From Dyella marensis (GTDB lineage: Bacteria > Pseudomonadota > Gammaproteobacteria > Xanthomonadales > Rhodanobacteraceae): a stretch of DNA of 64,000 bases. Of the stretch, positions 8,712-16,627 are shown in pieces; the first letter of the stretch is position 1; the number at the start of each line of letters is the position of its first letter. The stretch covers positions 1 to 64,000 of the forward strand of contig NZ_FONH01000003.1 of the NCBI RefSeq assembly GCF_900112865.1, in the 5' to 3' direction. The notes below the pieces were generated by a model. It was given only the letters and a program-made list of their open reading frames with translations, was not told the DNA's origin and did not search any database. The position numbers and the translations under genes were made by a program.

Positions 8712-9064
8712 AAGCCCCTCTCCCGCCCGGAGAGGGGGGGAGGGTGCGGGCGAAGCGGAAGCGTGATGTGCACCGCTCCGCCCGCACCCTCATCCGGCTG
8801 CCGCCACCTTCTCCCGGAGGGAGAAGGGTTCCAACTTGGAACGATGAGGTGGTCCCCTCTCCCTCCGGGAGAGGGGTTGGGGTGAGGGTACGGGCGGAGC
8901 GCAAGGGTGATGTGCACCGCTCCGCCCGCACCCTCATCCGGCTGCCGCCACCTTCTCCCGGAGGGAGAAGGGATCCAGTTTGGAACGGAGAGGTGATCCC
9001 CTCTCCCTCCGGGAGAGGGGTTGGGGTGAGGGTACGGGCGGAGCGCAGGAGTGATGCGTACCGC
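8712..9064. repeat. 144-bp tandem array of nested palindromes
   Basis: Two full units (8763-8906 and 8907-9050) differing at about ten positions, with partial units on both sides. The GTGATG start of the unit recurs at exactly 144-base spacing (8763, 8907, 9051). Each unit contains two hairpins, one built on CTTCTCCCGGAGGGAGAAGG and one on CCCCTCTCCCTCCGGGAGAG, flanked by complementary CGCTCCGCCCG and CGGGCGGAGCG arms, so a whole unit is itself palindromic. It fills the space between two convergent genes. Related single modules occur at 16503-16550 and 29254-29288. This is a REP/BIME-like array. Confidence 0.85.
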
Positions 9065-9070
9065 TCTCCG

Positions 9071-10279
9071 TCAGTCCCCCGGCACGCCACGCAACGTGTC
9101 CACGATGCGCGCGAATTCCCCGTCGCGCAGCCAGGGACTGTTGGTGATGGTCAGCGACCGTGCGGCGAAGTCGCGCGCGTTCGGTAATGGCGTGGCGGGC
9201 ACGAGGTCGCGCAAATAGCCGTAGTCGGGCAGGGCATGGATGAACAGGCGGCTGACGCCGAGGCCGGCGGTCCATAGCCGGTCGAGTGCGGCGTCGCGTG
9301 CGGCTGAAGTCGGCAGCGTAAGCAGCAGGAACGGCCAGGCGCCCTGCGTGCCGGGCGCGTCGCCGAAGACCTCCACGCCAGGCAGCGTGCGCAATGCATC
9401 CAGGCGCGCCAGCGCTTGCCGGCGCGTGGTGTCGAGGAAAGCCGGCAGGCGCGCGAACGCCGCCGTGCCCACGCCCTGGCGCCAGCGGCCGAGCGGATGC
9501 AGCGGGATGTCCGGGCCGAAATCGTCGCCGACCGCCGCGACCGGATCGCCTTGCGCCAGCGCGGCGCGCAAGGGCTTGCCATAGACCGCATAGAGCAGCG
9601 AAGGGCGATACGCCACCGCGTAGCCGAGCAGTTCCACCGCGCGCTGCACGCTCCAGCGCAGGCTGGGGCGGATCACTTCGCGCCGGCTTTCGGCAAAGGC
9701 GCGACGCAGTTGCGGCTCGCGCGACACCAGCACGCCACCCTCGTACAACGTGAGCCCCTTGCCCACCGCGAGGCTGAAGAAGCCGGCATCGCCGAGCAGG
9801 CCGACGCTGGCGCCGTCGCGTCGCGCGCCCAGGGCCTGCGCAGCGTCTTCGAGTACGTAGGCGCCGCAGGCCTGCGCGACGGCCATGGCGGCCGGCACGT
9901 CGACGACGCGGCCGGCCAGATGCGTCGGCACGATCGCCAGCGTGCGCGGGCCGCACAAGGCGGCGAGCTGCGCGGCATCCATGTCGATGCCGCCGGGCGC
10001 GAGGTCGCACAGCTTCAGCTTCAGTCCGGCGCGGTGGATGGCGAGTGCTACCAGCGGGCAGGTCCACGCCGGCACCACCACTTCGTCGCGCTGCGGGCGC
10101 AGGCGGTGCATGGCATGCAGCGCGACCACCATCGCGGCGGTGCCGGAGCATTCGAGCTGGACTTCAGGGAGGGCGAGCCAGGCGGCGAGATCCGCGGCGA
10201 AGCTCGCGCGGCGCGGCCACAGGTCCGATGGGTGCAGCGGCAGGCCGGCGGTGGGCGGCAGCTCGCGGCGCATGCGCAT
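9071..10279 (-). CDS. DegT/DnrJ/EryC1-family PLP aminotransferase
   Basis: About 402 residues. Fold-type I, PLP-dependent sugar aminotransferase family. Visible features are the phosphate-binding CSGTAA (residues 44-49), the EDAAQALGA block with Asp145 expected to pair with the pyridine nitrogen, and the Schiff-base lysine in AVGKGLTLYEGG (Lys174). The C-terminal half diverges from typical nucleotide-sugar enzymes, so the substrate is unknown. The start is coupled to the upstream transporter gene by a TGATG overlap at 10277-10281. With two half-size EamA proteins upstream it recalls the ArnB/ArnE/ArnF set for lipid A aminoarabinose, but no other arn gene is present. Confidence 0.83.
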   Translation of the reverse strand: MRMRRELPPTAGLPLHPSDLWPRRASFAADLAAWLALPEVQLECSGTAAMVVALHAMHRLRPQRDEVVVPAWTCPLVALAIHRAGLKLKLCDLAPGGIDMDAAQLAALCGPRTLAIVPTHLAGRVVDVPAAMAVAQACGAYVLEDAAQALGARRDGASVGLLGDAGFFSLAVGKGLTLYEGGVLVSREPQLRRAFAESRREVIRPSLRWSVQRAVELLGYAVAYRPSLLYAVYGKPLRAALAQGDPVAAVGDDFGPDIPLHPLGRWRQGVGTAAFARLPAFLDTTRRQALARLDALRTLPGVEVFGDAPGTQGAWPFLLLTLPTSAARDAALDRLWTAGLGVSRLFIHALPDYGYLRDLVPATPLPNARDFAARSLTITNSPWLRDGEFARIVDTLRGVPGD

Positions 10280-10731
10280 CAGTCTCCGGCGGTGACGCCG
10301 AGTGCGCCCTTGGCCTCGGTGGGCGCATCGCCTTCGGGATGCGCGCCGCTCTCGGCGAAGGCGAGGCAGACGATGCCGGCCACGATCACCAGCGCGCCGA
10401 TGACGCGCGCCCAGGTCAGCGGCTCGTTGAACAGCCAGATCGAAAACAGCATCACGCTGACCACTTCCAGGTGCGTCACCGCGAAGGCCGGGCCGATCGG
10501 CGCGTGCTTGAGCAGGGTCATCCAGGTGAAGAAGTTGCCGATGTAGCCGACCACCGCCAGGTAGATCCACGGATGGCCGAACACACGCACGATCCAGGCC
10601 CAGTTGGCTTCGGGCGGAAACGCGTGGTTGCCGGCGTACTTGAAGGCCAGTTGCACCACGGTGTCGAACGCCACCAGGATCAGGAAGCCGAAGAAATAGA
10701 AGCGCCCCAGGCGGGCCGGCGACGATGTCAT
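10279..10731 (-). CDS. Half-size EamA/DMT-superfamily membrane protein (A)
   Basis: About 150 residues with four predicted membrane helices, half the usual ten-helix EamA length, like SMR or ArnE/ArnF subunits. The C-terminal part has the EamA signature region (AFAVTHLEVVSVMLFSIWLF, then EPLTWARVIGALVIVAGI). The ATG at 10731 follows a GGTGGAGG ribosome site; a GTG at 10746 would overlap the upstream gene. The hydrophilic tail is about 25 residues. It probably forms a heteromeric pair with the adjacent half-size protein. Flippase or exporter activity is an inference from family. Confidence 0.78.
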   Translation of the reverse strand: MTSSPARLGRFYFFGFLILVAFDTVVQLAFKYAGNHAFPPEANWAWIVRVFGHPWIYLAVVGYIGNFFTWMTLLKHAPIGPAFAVTHLEVVSVMLFSIWLFNEPLTWARVIGALVIVAGIVCLAFAESGAHPEGDAPTEAKGALGVTAGD

Positions 10732-10735
10732 GCGC

Positions 10736-11101
10736 TCAGCCTCCACCGGCGATTCCCACGATGCACACGCCGGCGGTGACCAACAGGATGCCGGTGACGC
10801 GCAGCGGGGTGAGCTTCTCGCGGAACAGGATGCGTCCGGCGATCATGATCACCACGATATTGATCGAGCCGAGCAGCACGCCCTCGGACAGGTCGACCAG
10901 CGAAAGGAAGGCGATCCACACCAGGAACTCGGCGACATAAGAGCCGATGCCGACCCATATCCACGGCCGCGCGGCCATGTAGCGCCAGCGCGCCAGGCCG
11001 TCGCCCGCGTCCGGATCGCCAGCGGCGGCCTTGAAGGCCAGCTGGCCTACCGTGTCGAGGGTGACGTTGAGCAGCCACAGCGTGATGGCGAGCGGGCTCA
11101 T
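10736..11101 (-). CDS. Half-size EamA/DMT-superfamily membrane protein (B)
   Basis: 121 residues and four predicted membrane helices. It shares internal landmarks with the downstream partner (DTVGQLAFKAAAGD here, DTVVQLAFKYAGNH there; then GSINIVVIMIAGRILFREKLT), so the two are paralogous. The stop is four bases before the next start. Paired small DMT proteins usually work as antiparallel heterodimers, as for ArnE/ArnF and paired SMR proteins. It is encoded thirteen bases after the alpha/beta hydrolase. Substrate unknown. Confidence 0.78.
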   Translation of the reverse strand: MSPLAITLWLLNVTLDTVGQLAFKAAAGDPDAGDGLARWRYMAARPWIWVGIGSYVAEFLVWIAFLSLVDLSEGVLLGSINIVVIMIAGRILFREKLTPLRVTGILLVTAGVCIVGIAGGG

Positions 11102-11114
11102 GGCTGCTCCGCGA

Positions 11115-12020
11115 TCAGGCCGCGGCGCGCGCGGCCGCCGCCGCGGCCGGATCGGCGACGCGGCCGAAGAAATCGGCGGAACGATCGATCAGCAGGCGGC
11201 GTTCGCGGTCGATGGTGATCATGTGGTAGCTGTCTTCGAGCAACAGCATCTCCACCGGACCGGATACCGCGCGCTCGACCAGGCGCGCATTTTCGAGGCT
11301 GGCGATGTCGTCCTCGACGGCATGCGCGATCAGGCAGGGCGCGGTGACCTTGGGCAGGTCGCGCTTCACCACCGCGGCCATCTCGTACATCTGCGCCAGC
11401 GACGGCCACGGATTGCCGGGCAGGCCGGCCGCGGCGCTGTCGCCGCCGAGCATCTGCGCGCTGACCTGGGCGCGGATCCGCTCGTCGCGCAGGCCGTAGG
11501 GTTCGTTCTCGTGCACCATGCGGTGCTTGCCGAGGCCCAGGCGGCCGATCAGCGGCAGCATGAAAGAGAGCTTGCTGTACCACGGCGTGGCCCAGCCGTC
11601 GTAGCGGAAGGTGGCGCCATAGACGCCCACGCCCTTGACCAGGTCGGGACGGTCGGCGGCGAGCTTCAGCGCCAGCACGGCGCCCATCGAGAGGCCGGCG
11701 ACGAACAGGTGGTCCAGCTCCTGCGCATAGCGCTCGGCGGCGGCCTGCACGCTGGCGTACCAGTCCTTCCAGCCGGTGGCGATGAGATCGTCCGCATCGC
11801 CGCAATGGCCGGCGAGCTGCATGCCGTAGACATCGAAACCGGCGCGGTTCAGGCCGCGGCCGACCAGGCGCATCTCGGCCGGGGTGCCGGTCAGGCCGTG
11901 GATGAGCATGACGCCGGCACGGCCGCCTTCGAGGCGGAATTCGACGTTCTGGATCACGGCTGCGGGCCCAGGCGGGAAGAAAGGTGAAGCGTAACGGCTG
12001 GGCGCATGTTTTCGCGACAA
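11115..12020 (-). CDS. Alpha/beta hydrolase (carboxylesterase-like)
   Basis: 301 residues from a TTG at 12020; a GTG at 11957 would give 280 residues beginning just before the conserved fold, and I cannot decide between them. The oxyanion region is LIHGLTGTP, the nucleophile elbow is GLSMG with Ser111, and the probable acid and base lie in HAVEDDIAS and DSYHMIT. The pattern fits bacterial carboxylesterase/monoacylglycerol lipase-like enzymes that act on short acyl esters. First gene of the set with the two half transporters and the aminotransferase, which suggests they process one acylated or aminated small molecule or lipid. Confidence 0.8.
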   Translation of the reverse strand: MSRKHAPSRYASPFFPPGPAAVIQNVEFRLEGGRAGVMLIHGLTGTPAEMRLVGRGLNRAGFDVYGMQLAGHCGDADDLIATGWKDWYASVQAAAERYAQELDHLFVAGLSMGAVLALKLAADRPDLVKGVGVYGATFRYDGWATPWYSKLSFMLPLIGRLGLGKHRMVHENEPYGLRDERIRAQVSAQMLGGDSAAAGLPGNPWPSLAQMYEMAAVVKRDLPKVTAPCLIAHAVEDDIASLENARLVERAVSGPVEMLLLEDSYHMITIDRERRLLIDRSADFFGRVADPAAAAAARAAA

Positions 12021-12116
12021 AGGTAAGACTGACCGGCGCAGTCTGGCCGGAGGCTCTTTCTAAAAACTTTCGACCGGCCTTTCGATCCGGGGCTCAGCGC
12101 CGCCGGCTCGTAAGGA

Positions 12117-12605
12117 TCAGCGCCCGTTGAAACGGCTGACGCCGATCGACAGGCCGATGCTGCCGGTGGGATGCGAGCAGTCGCCGGTGCGCTGGGTGAT
12201 GTTCACGGCGCCGCTGTTGTAGGTGCCCGAACCCCAGTGATTGCCGGTGACCACGCCCATGCCCACGCTGCCGTGCACCTGGGGCTGGTTGTAGGTGGCG
12301 TCGTCGCAGTGCGGGCGGGCGGCGTCCGCCTCGGCCTCGTCCTGGGCGGCGGTGCGGCCGCTGGTGTCGCCGTAGTAGACGCCAGGGGTGGGACGGCTGG
12401 CGGCGGTGGAGGTACCGGCCGGACGGGTGTTCACGGCATCCATGGCCGGCGGGGCGTCGCTGGGCCGGGCGGGGGCGGTGCTGCTGCTGGCGGGGACGCT
12501 GCCGGGCGGGAGCTTGAGGTTGAGGCCGCCGCTGGAGGTCTGCGCGTGCGCGGCGGTGGCGAGCAGGACGAGGGCGAGCGCGGTGGGGATGAGCTTGGTG
12601 TTCAT
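12117..12605 (-). CDS. Secreted protein of unknown function
   Basis: 162 residues. A clean signal peptide (MNTKLIPTALALVLLATAAHA|QT) leads into a low-complexity stretch rich in Pro, Ser, Ala and Thr to about residue 75, then a C-terminal domain with two cysteines (RPHCDD and GDCSHP) that could form a disulfide, and short glycine-rich strands (GSVGMGVVTGNHWGSGTYN). I do not recognise a family. The start at 12605 has a GGAG ribosome site. It stands alone between the hydrolase operon and a dispersed hairpin repeat. Confidence 0.65.
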   Translation of the reverse strand: MNTKLIPTALALVLLATAAHAQTSSGGLNLKLPPGSVPASSSTAPARPSDAPPAMDAVNTRPAGTSTAASRPTPGVYYGDTSGRTAAQDEAEADAARPHCDDATYNQPQVHGSVGMGVVTGNHWGSGTYNSGAVNITQRTGDCSHPTGSIGLSIGVSRFNGR

Positions 12606-12715
12606 GGGGAGACTCCGGGGGCGCTGCCGATAACGGGTGGGGCGGGTGGGGCGTGTACAGCAAGCTGTTCGACGGTTGGGCCCGGAAGGAAGTTCCGAGG
12701 CGTTGCATCCGAGCG

Positions 12716-12810
12716 GCGTAGGTTGGGGTGAGCCGCAGGCGAACCCCAACATGGCCTATCCAGGCGCATCGCATTGTTGGGGTTCGCCTGCGGCTCACCC
12801 CAACCTACGC
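12716..12810. repeat. Inverted repeat of the GTAGGTTGGGGTGAGC family, copy 1
   Basis: Two 35-base arms (12716-12750 and 12776-12810) are perfectly complementary around a 25-base loop. The arm core GAGCCGCAGGCG is mirrored by CGCCTGCGGCTC. It lies between the secreted protein start and the lplA stop, 18 bases beyond lplA, so it could terminate or stabilise the lplA message. Other members are at 22117, 33898, 41125, 50227, 58151 and 61963, with a lone arm at 16577. Confidence 0.9.
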
Positions 12811-12828
12811 CGGTGGGTTGGCGAGGGG

Positions 12829-13605
12829 CTACGGCACTTCGGCTGTCCACTCGTGCTTGTGGAACTTGTTCGCCGCCAGCTCGCGCGCCCGCGCCAGCTC
12901 TTCCGGCTTCAAGGCGTCGTGGCACAGGCCGTGCAGGCGGTCGAAGGTCTCGATCATGCTCCCGATCACCGCCTCGCGCGGCAGGCCGGTCTGGCTGCGC
13001 AGCGGGTCCACGCGTTTGGCGGCGCTGGCGGTGCCCTTGTCCGAAAGCTTCTCGCGGCCGATGCGCAGCACCTCGAGCATCTTGGCCGCGTCGATGTCGT
13101 AGGCCATGGTCACGTGATGCAGCACCGCGCCGGCGTGGCGTATCTGCGCGGCGCCGGCGATCTTGCCGCCGGCCGAGGCGATGTCGTTGAGCGGCTGGTA
13201 CCAGGCCTCGATGCCCAGGATCGCCAGCGCATCGATCACCCAGGCGTCCATCAGCGCGTACGACTCCTGGAAGCTCAGCCCTTCCACCAGGCTCAGCGGC
13301 GCATAGATCGAATAAGTGATGGTGTTGCCGGGCTCGATGAACATCGCGCCGCCGCCGCTGATCCGCCGCACCACTTCGATGCCGTGGCGATGCGCGGCAT
13401 CGAGGTCGACCTCGTTGCGCAGCGACTGGAAGCGTCCGATCACCACCGCGGGCGAAGCCCATTCCCATACGCGCAAGGTGGGCGCGCGGCGGCCGGCGGC
13501 GACTTCGTCGGTGAGCACCTGGTCCAGCGCCATGTGCAGCGCGGGCGGCTGCGGGTCGTCGTGGATCAGCAGCCAGTCGTGCTGGTTCCAATCGCTGCGG
13601 CTCAT
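12829..13605 (-). CDS. lplA: Lipoate-protein ligase, catalytic subunit
   Basis: 258 residues. It activates lipoate with ATP and transfers it to lysines of lipoyl domains (PDH, OGDH, GcvH). The conserved RRxSGGGA motif is at residues 80-87 and the lipoate-binding lysine region NDIASAGGKIAGAA puts Lys148 at the expected position. Fused LplA of E. coli is about 338 residues; this protein lacks the C-terminal accessory domain, which is encoded separately just upstream with an ATGA overlap at 13602-13605. The 258 plus 96 split matches the archaeal (Thermoplasma) LplA/LplB arrangement. A function as octanoyl transferase or other family member is possible but less likely given the partner. Confidence 0.86.
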   Translation of the reverse strand: MSRSDWNQHDWLLIHDDPQPPALHMALDQVLTDEVAAGRRAPTLRVWEWASPAVVIGRFQSLRNEVDLDAAHRHGIEVVRRISGGGAMFIEPGNTITYSIYAPLSLVEGLSFQESYALMDAWVIDALAILGIEAWYQPLNDIASAGGKIAGAAQIRHAGAVLHHVTMAYDIDAAKMLEVLRIGREKLSDKGTASAAKRVDPLRSQTGLPREAVIGSMIETFDRLHGLCHDALKPEELARARELAANKFHKHEWTAEVP

Positions 13606-13892
13606 GCCTGCGCTCCCTCGTGCAGGGCGCGGCGCACGGCCACCGCGATGGCTTCGGGCGAGATGCCGTACATCAGCACGTCGGCGGCGAGCGCGCCCTG
13701 GATGGCGAAGGCGAGCGCGGCTTCGTCGCTGCTCGCGTACAAGCCTTCCAGCGCGGCATTGATGTCGCGCAGCGCGCGGTCCGGCTCGAGGAAGAAATCG
13801 CCGCTGACCTGCACGCGGCACAGCTGCCCGGCGTGGACATCCAGATCCACCACCACCAGCTTGCCGCCGGGCATCTTGTACTCGCCGTGCAT
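13602..13892 (-). CDS. lplB: Lipoate-protein ligase accessory subunit (LplB-like)
   Basis: 96 residues resembling the stand-alone C-terminal domain of lipoate ligase: it opens MHGEYKMPGGKLVVVDLDV and continues into VQVSGDFFLEPDRALRDINAALEG, the pattern seen in archaeal LplB and in the C-terminal domain of fused LplA. In Thermoplasma this subunit is required for lipoyl-AMP formation. It is encoded upstream of the catalytic subunit, the reverse of the domain order in fused enzymes, and the two overlap by four bases, so stoichiometric translation is likely. The assignment rests on motif and context. Confidence 0.8.
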   Translation of the reverse strand: MHGEYKMPGGKLVVVDLDVHAGQLCRVQVSGDFFLEPDRALRDINAALEGLYASSDEAALAFAIQGALAADVLMYGISPEAIAVAVRRALHEGAQA

Positions 13893-13944
13893 GCCTTGAG
13901 CCTCCGGCCGTCGCCGCCCCGGCGAACCGGGACGGCGTATTCGA

Positions 13945-16185
13945 TCAACCCGTGGTCTCGATCCGCTCCACCCGGCGCAGGCCGCGCGGCAGCACGCCGC
14001 CGCGGGTGGCGCGGTTGGCGCCGAATTCGACCAGGTCGGACCAGCGCAGGGTCAGCTTGCGCTGGCCGGCATACAGGGTGACCTCGCCCTTGCCTTCGGT
14101 CACCACCGCCACGCCGGCGACGCGCTCGTCGCCCGAGGCCAGCTTGTTCTTGGGGATTTCGATCAGCTTGTTGCCCTTGCCCTTGTCCAGCTCGGGCAAC
14201 TCGGCCACCGAGAACATCAGCAGGTGCCCTTCGGTGGTGACCACCACCAGGCGGTCACGCGCAGGATCGGCGCTGACCTGCGGCGCCAGCACGCGCGCGC
14301 CGTCGCCCAGGGTGAGCATCTGCTTGCCCGCCTTGTTGCGGCCGGTGAGCGCCTCGAAGCGGGTGACGAAGCCGTAGCCGAAGTCGGTGGCCAGGATCAG
14401 GCGCGTGTCGTTGTCGCCCGCGCACAGCGCGTCGAAGCTGGCGCCGGCCGGCGGGCTGAAGCGGCCGGTGAGCGGCTCGCCGTTGCCGCGCGCCGACGGC
14501 AGCGTGTGCGCCGGCGTGGAATAGCTGCGGCCGGTGGAGTCGATCACCGCGATCTGCTGCGTGGTGCGCGCCTTCACCGCGGCGAGCAGGCTGTCGCCCT
14601 CGCGGTAGGACAGGCCTTCGGCATCCACGTCGTGGCCCTTGCCGGCGCGGATCCAGCCCTTCTGGCTGAGCACCACGGTGACCGGCTCGCTCGCCACCAG
14701 GGCGCTTTCGTCCAGCGCCTGCGCGGCATCGCGCTTGACCAGCGGCGAGCGGCGCTCGTCGCCGTACTTGGCGGCGTCGGCGCGCAGTTCTTCCTTGATC
14801 AGGCCCTTGAGCTTGGCCGGCGACTTCAGCAGCACGTTGATGCGGGCGCGTTCTTCTTCCAGCTGGTCGCGCTCGGCATTGATCTTCATTTCCTCGAGGC
14901 GGGCCAGCTGGCGCAGCTTCGTTTCGAGGATGTAGTCGGTCTGTTCTTCGCTGAGCTTGAAGCGCGCCATCAGCACCGGCTTGGGCTCGTCCTCGCTGCG
15001 GACGATGCGGATCACCTCGTCCAGGTTGAGGTAGGCGATGCGCAGGCCTTCCAACAGGTGCAGGCGGCGCTCGACCTTGGCCAGGCGGTGCTCCAGGCGA
15101 CGCGTCACCGTGGCGGTGCGGAAGCTCAGCCACTCGCTGAGGATGCGCTTGAGATCCTTGACCTGCGGACGGCCGTCCAGGCCGATCATGTTGAGATTGA
15201 CGCGGTAGCTCTTTTCCAGGTCCGTGGTGGCGAACAGGTGCTGCATCACCTCGTCCGGATCGATGCGGTTGGAGCGCGGCACCACCACCAGGCGGATCGG
15301 GTTCTCGTGGTCGGACTCGTCGCGCAGGTCCTCGATCATCGGCAGCTTCTTCGCGCGCATCTGCGCGGCGATCTGCTCGAGCACCTTGGACGGGCTGACC
15401 TGGTGCGGCAGCGCGGTGATCACGATGTTGCTGTCTTCGCGCCGGTACACCGCGCGGGCGCGCAGCGAGCCGTTGCCGGTCTGGTAGATCGCCAGCAGCT
15501 CGTTGCGCGGGGTGATGATCTCCGCCTCGGTCGGATAGTCCGGACCCTGGATGTGCTCGCACAGGTCGGCGACCGTCGCATCCGGATCGTCGAGCAGGCG
15601 GATGCAGGCGCTGACCACTTCGCGCAGGTTGTGCGGCGGGATGTCGGTGGCCATGCCCACGGCGATGCCCATCGAGCCGTTGAGCAGCACGTGCGGCACG
15701 CGCGCCGGCAGCCAGCTGGGTTCTTCCAGGGTGCCGTCGAAGTTCGCCACCCAGTCCACCGTGCCCTGGCCCAGCTCGCCCAGCAGCGCCTCGGCGATGG
15801 GGCTGAGCTTGGACTCGGTGTAGCGCATCGCCGCGAAGCTCTTGGGGTCGTCGGGCGAGCCGAAGTTGCCCTGGCCGTCGACCAGCGGATAGCGGTAGGA
15901 GAACGGCTGTGCCATCAGCACCATGGCTTCGTAGCAGGAGCTGTCGCCGTGCGGATGGAATTTGCCGATGACGTCGCCGATGGTGCGGGCGGATTTCTTC
16001 GGTTTCGAAGTAGCCGACAGGCCCAGTTCGCTCATCGCGTAGACGATGCGGCGCTGGACGGGTTTGAGGCCGTCGCCGACGAAGGGGAGGGCGCGGTCCA
16101 GGACCACGTACATGGAGTAGTCGAGGTAGGCGCGCTCGGCGTATTCCTTGAGCGGGATCTGTTCGAAATTGGCTTGCAGATTCAT
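13945..16185 (-). CDS. parC: DNA topoisomerase IV subunit A
   Basis: 746 residues, full length for ParC. With ParE it decatenates daughter chromosomes using ATP. The catalytic pair is Arg121-Tyr122 in AAMRYTE. The quinolone-determining region reads [20 protein letters not shown], then CYEAMV; the positions matching E. coli Ser80 and Glu84 are Ser82 and Glu86, so no common resistance change is present. The C-terminal beta-pinwheel region (roughly 500-746) is shorter and more charged than in GyrA and lacks a GyrA box, which favours ParC over GyrA. parE is not next to it. The start has only a weak ribosome site. Confidence 0.95.
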   Translation of the reverse strand: MNLQANFEQIPLKEYAERAYLDYSMYVVLDRALPFVGDGLKPVQRRIVYAMSELGLSATSKPKKSARTIGDVIGKFHPHGDSSCYEAMVLMAQPFSYRYPLVDGQGNFGSPDDPKSFAAMRYTESKLSPIAEALLGELGQGTVDWVANFDGTLEEPSWLPARVPHVLLNGSMGIAVGMATDIPPHNLREVVSACIRLLDDPDATVADLCEHIQGPDYPTEAEIITPRNELLAIYQTGNGSLRARAVYRREDSNIVITALPHQVSPSKVLEQIAAQMRAKKLPMIEDLRDESDHENPIRLVVVPRSNRIDPDEVMQHLFATTDLEKSYRVNLNMIGLDGRPQVKDLKRILSEWLSFRTATVTRRLEHRLAKVERRLHLLEGLRIAYLNLDEVIRIVRSEDEPKPVLMARFKLSEEQTDYILETKLRQLARLEEMKINAERDQLEEERARINVLLKSPAKLKGLIKEELRADAAKYGDERRSPLVKRDAAQALDESALVASEPVTVVLSQKGWIRAGKGHDVDAEGLSYREGDSLLAAVKARTTQQIAVIDSTGRSYSTPAHTLPSARGNGEPLTGRFSPPAGASFDALCAGDNDTRLILATDFGYGFVTRFEALTGRNKAGKQMLTLGDGARVLAPQVSADPARDRLVVVTTEGHLLMFSVAELPELDKGKGNKLIEIPKNKLASGDERVAGVAVVTEGKGEVTLYAGQRKLTLRWSDLVEFGANRATRGGVLPRGLRRVERIETTG

Positions 16186-16290
16186 TTAGTTACGAAGGTG
16201 GGTGGCGCGCGGGGCGCGCGGGGTTGGCCCGGGATGGTGCCAGATTGGGTGTTTGGCGTCATGCCGACGGGGGCGGGGGGCGATTTTTGC

Positions 16291-16374
16291 TCGTCATTCC
16301 TGCGCAGGGAGGAATCCGGTTTCCGTGTCGCCTGATGGTTGCGTTCCCGTGACCTGGCCGCTTATGCAGCGGGC
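16291..16374. repeat. Inverted copy of the left-edge dispersed repeat
   Basis: Read on the minus strand this matches 40-123, including the shared CATCAGGCGACACGGAAACC block and the closing GGAATGACGAGC. The palindrome centre differs (CCTGCGCAGG here). The two copies lie about 16 kb apart in opposite orientation. Confidence 0.75.
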
Positions 16375-16399
16375 ATTTCGGACGCCTGCCGGCGCCCGA

Positions 16400-16455
16400 G
16401 TTACTTTTTCTTTGCTGGCCCAAAGCAAAAGTAACCAAAAAGAAATGGCCTAAGA
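16400..16455. repeat. GTTACTTTTTC...AAAAGTAAC palindromic repeat
   Basis: A GTTACTTTTTCTTTGC block and its near complement GCAAAAGTAAC flank GGCCCAA, followed by CAAAAAGAAATGGCC. It stands out as AT-rich against the surroundings. I recall closely similar repeats dispersed through many xanthomonad genomes, which is recollection rather than a search result. Confidence 0.6.
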
Positions 16456-16576
16456 GGGGGGGGGGAGGCCAGCTTTTTGCGCTGCGCTTTTGCCACACCC
16501 TTTCACCCCTCTCCCCTCCGGGGAGAGGGCAGGGTGAGGGGCCGGGCGGAGCGTTGTGCAGAGCCTCGCGATCCCG

Positions 16577-16611
16577 GCGTAGGTTGGAGTGAGCCACAGG
16601 CGAACTCCAAC
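16577..16611. repeat. Single arm of the GTAGGTTGGGGTGAGC family
   Basis: GCGTAGGTTGGAGTGAGCC then ACAGGCGAACTCCAAC: one arm only, with two GGGG-to-GGAG type changes that stay complementary within the arm's own inner palindrome (TTGGAGT and ACTCCAA). The right arm is missing. It lies 17 bases after the stop of the GumN/TraB gene, read on the minus strand. Confidence 0.75.
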
Positions 16612-16627
16612 ACCGCGGTGTGCGGAA

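Larger units (their letters stand above)
16186..16627. other. Gene-free spacer packed with dispersed repeats
   Basis: No credible gene. In order it holds an inverted copy of the left-edge repeat (16291-16374), a GTTACTTTTTC / AAAAGTAAC palindrome (about 16400-16455), a CCCCTCTCCC hairpin module related to the 144-bp array (16503-16550) and a single arm of the GTAGGTTGGGG family (16577-16611). Such repeat clusters between genes are typical of this group and may protect message ends or bind structuring proteins. Confidence 0.7.

Noticed and set aside
8712-9064. CRISPR array
   Set aside because: Repeats are contiguous 144-base units that are palindromic, with no short repeat/unique spacer alternation and no cas gene nearby.
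8702-9187. Open frame across the tandem array with repeated PSPSGRG-like peptide
   Set aside because: It is the translation of the 144-bp palindromic units and runs into the aminotransferase antisense.
9071-10746. Complete arn (aminoarabinose lipid A) operon
   Set aside because: No arnA, arnC, arnD or arnT-like gene is in the window; only a loose parallel remains.
13945-16185. GyrA instead of ParC
   Set aside because: Length of 746 residues and absence of the GyrA box region favour topoisomerase IV.
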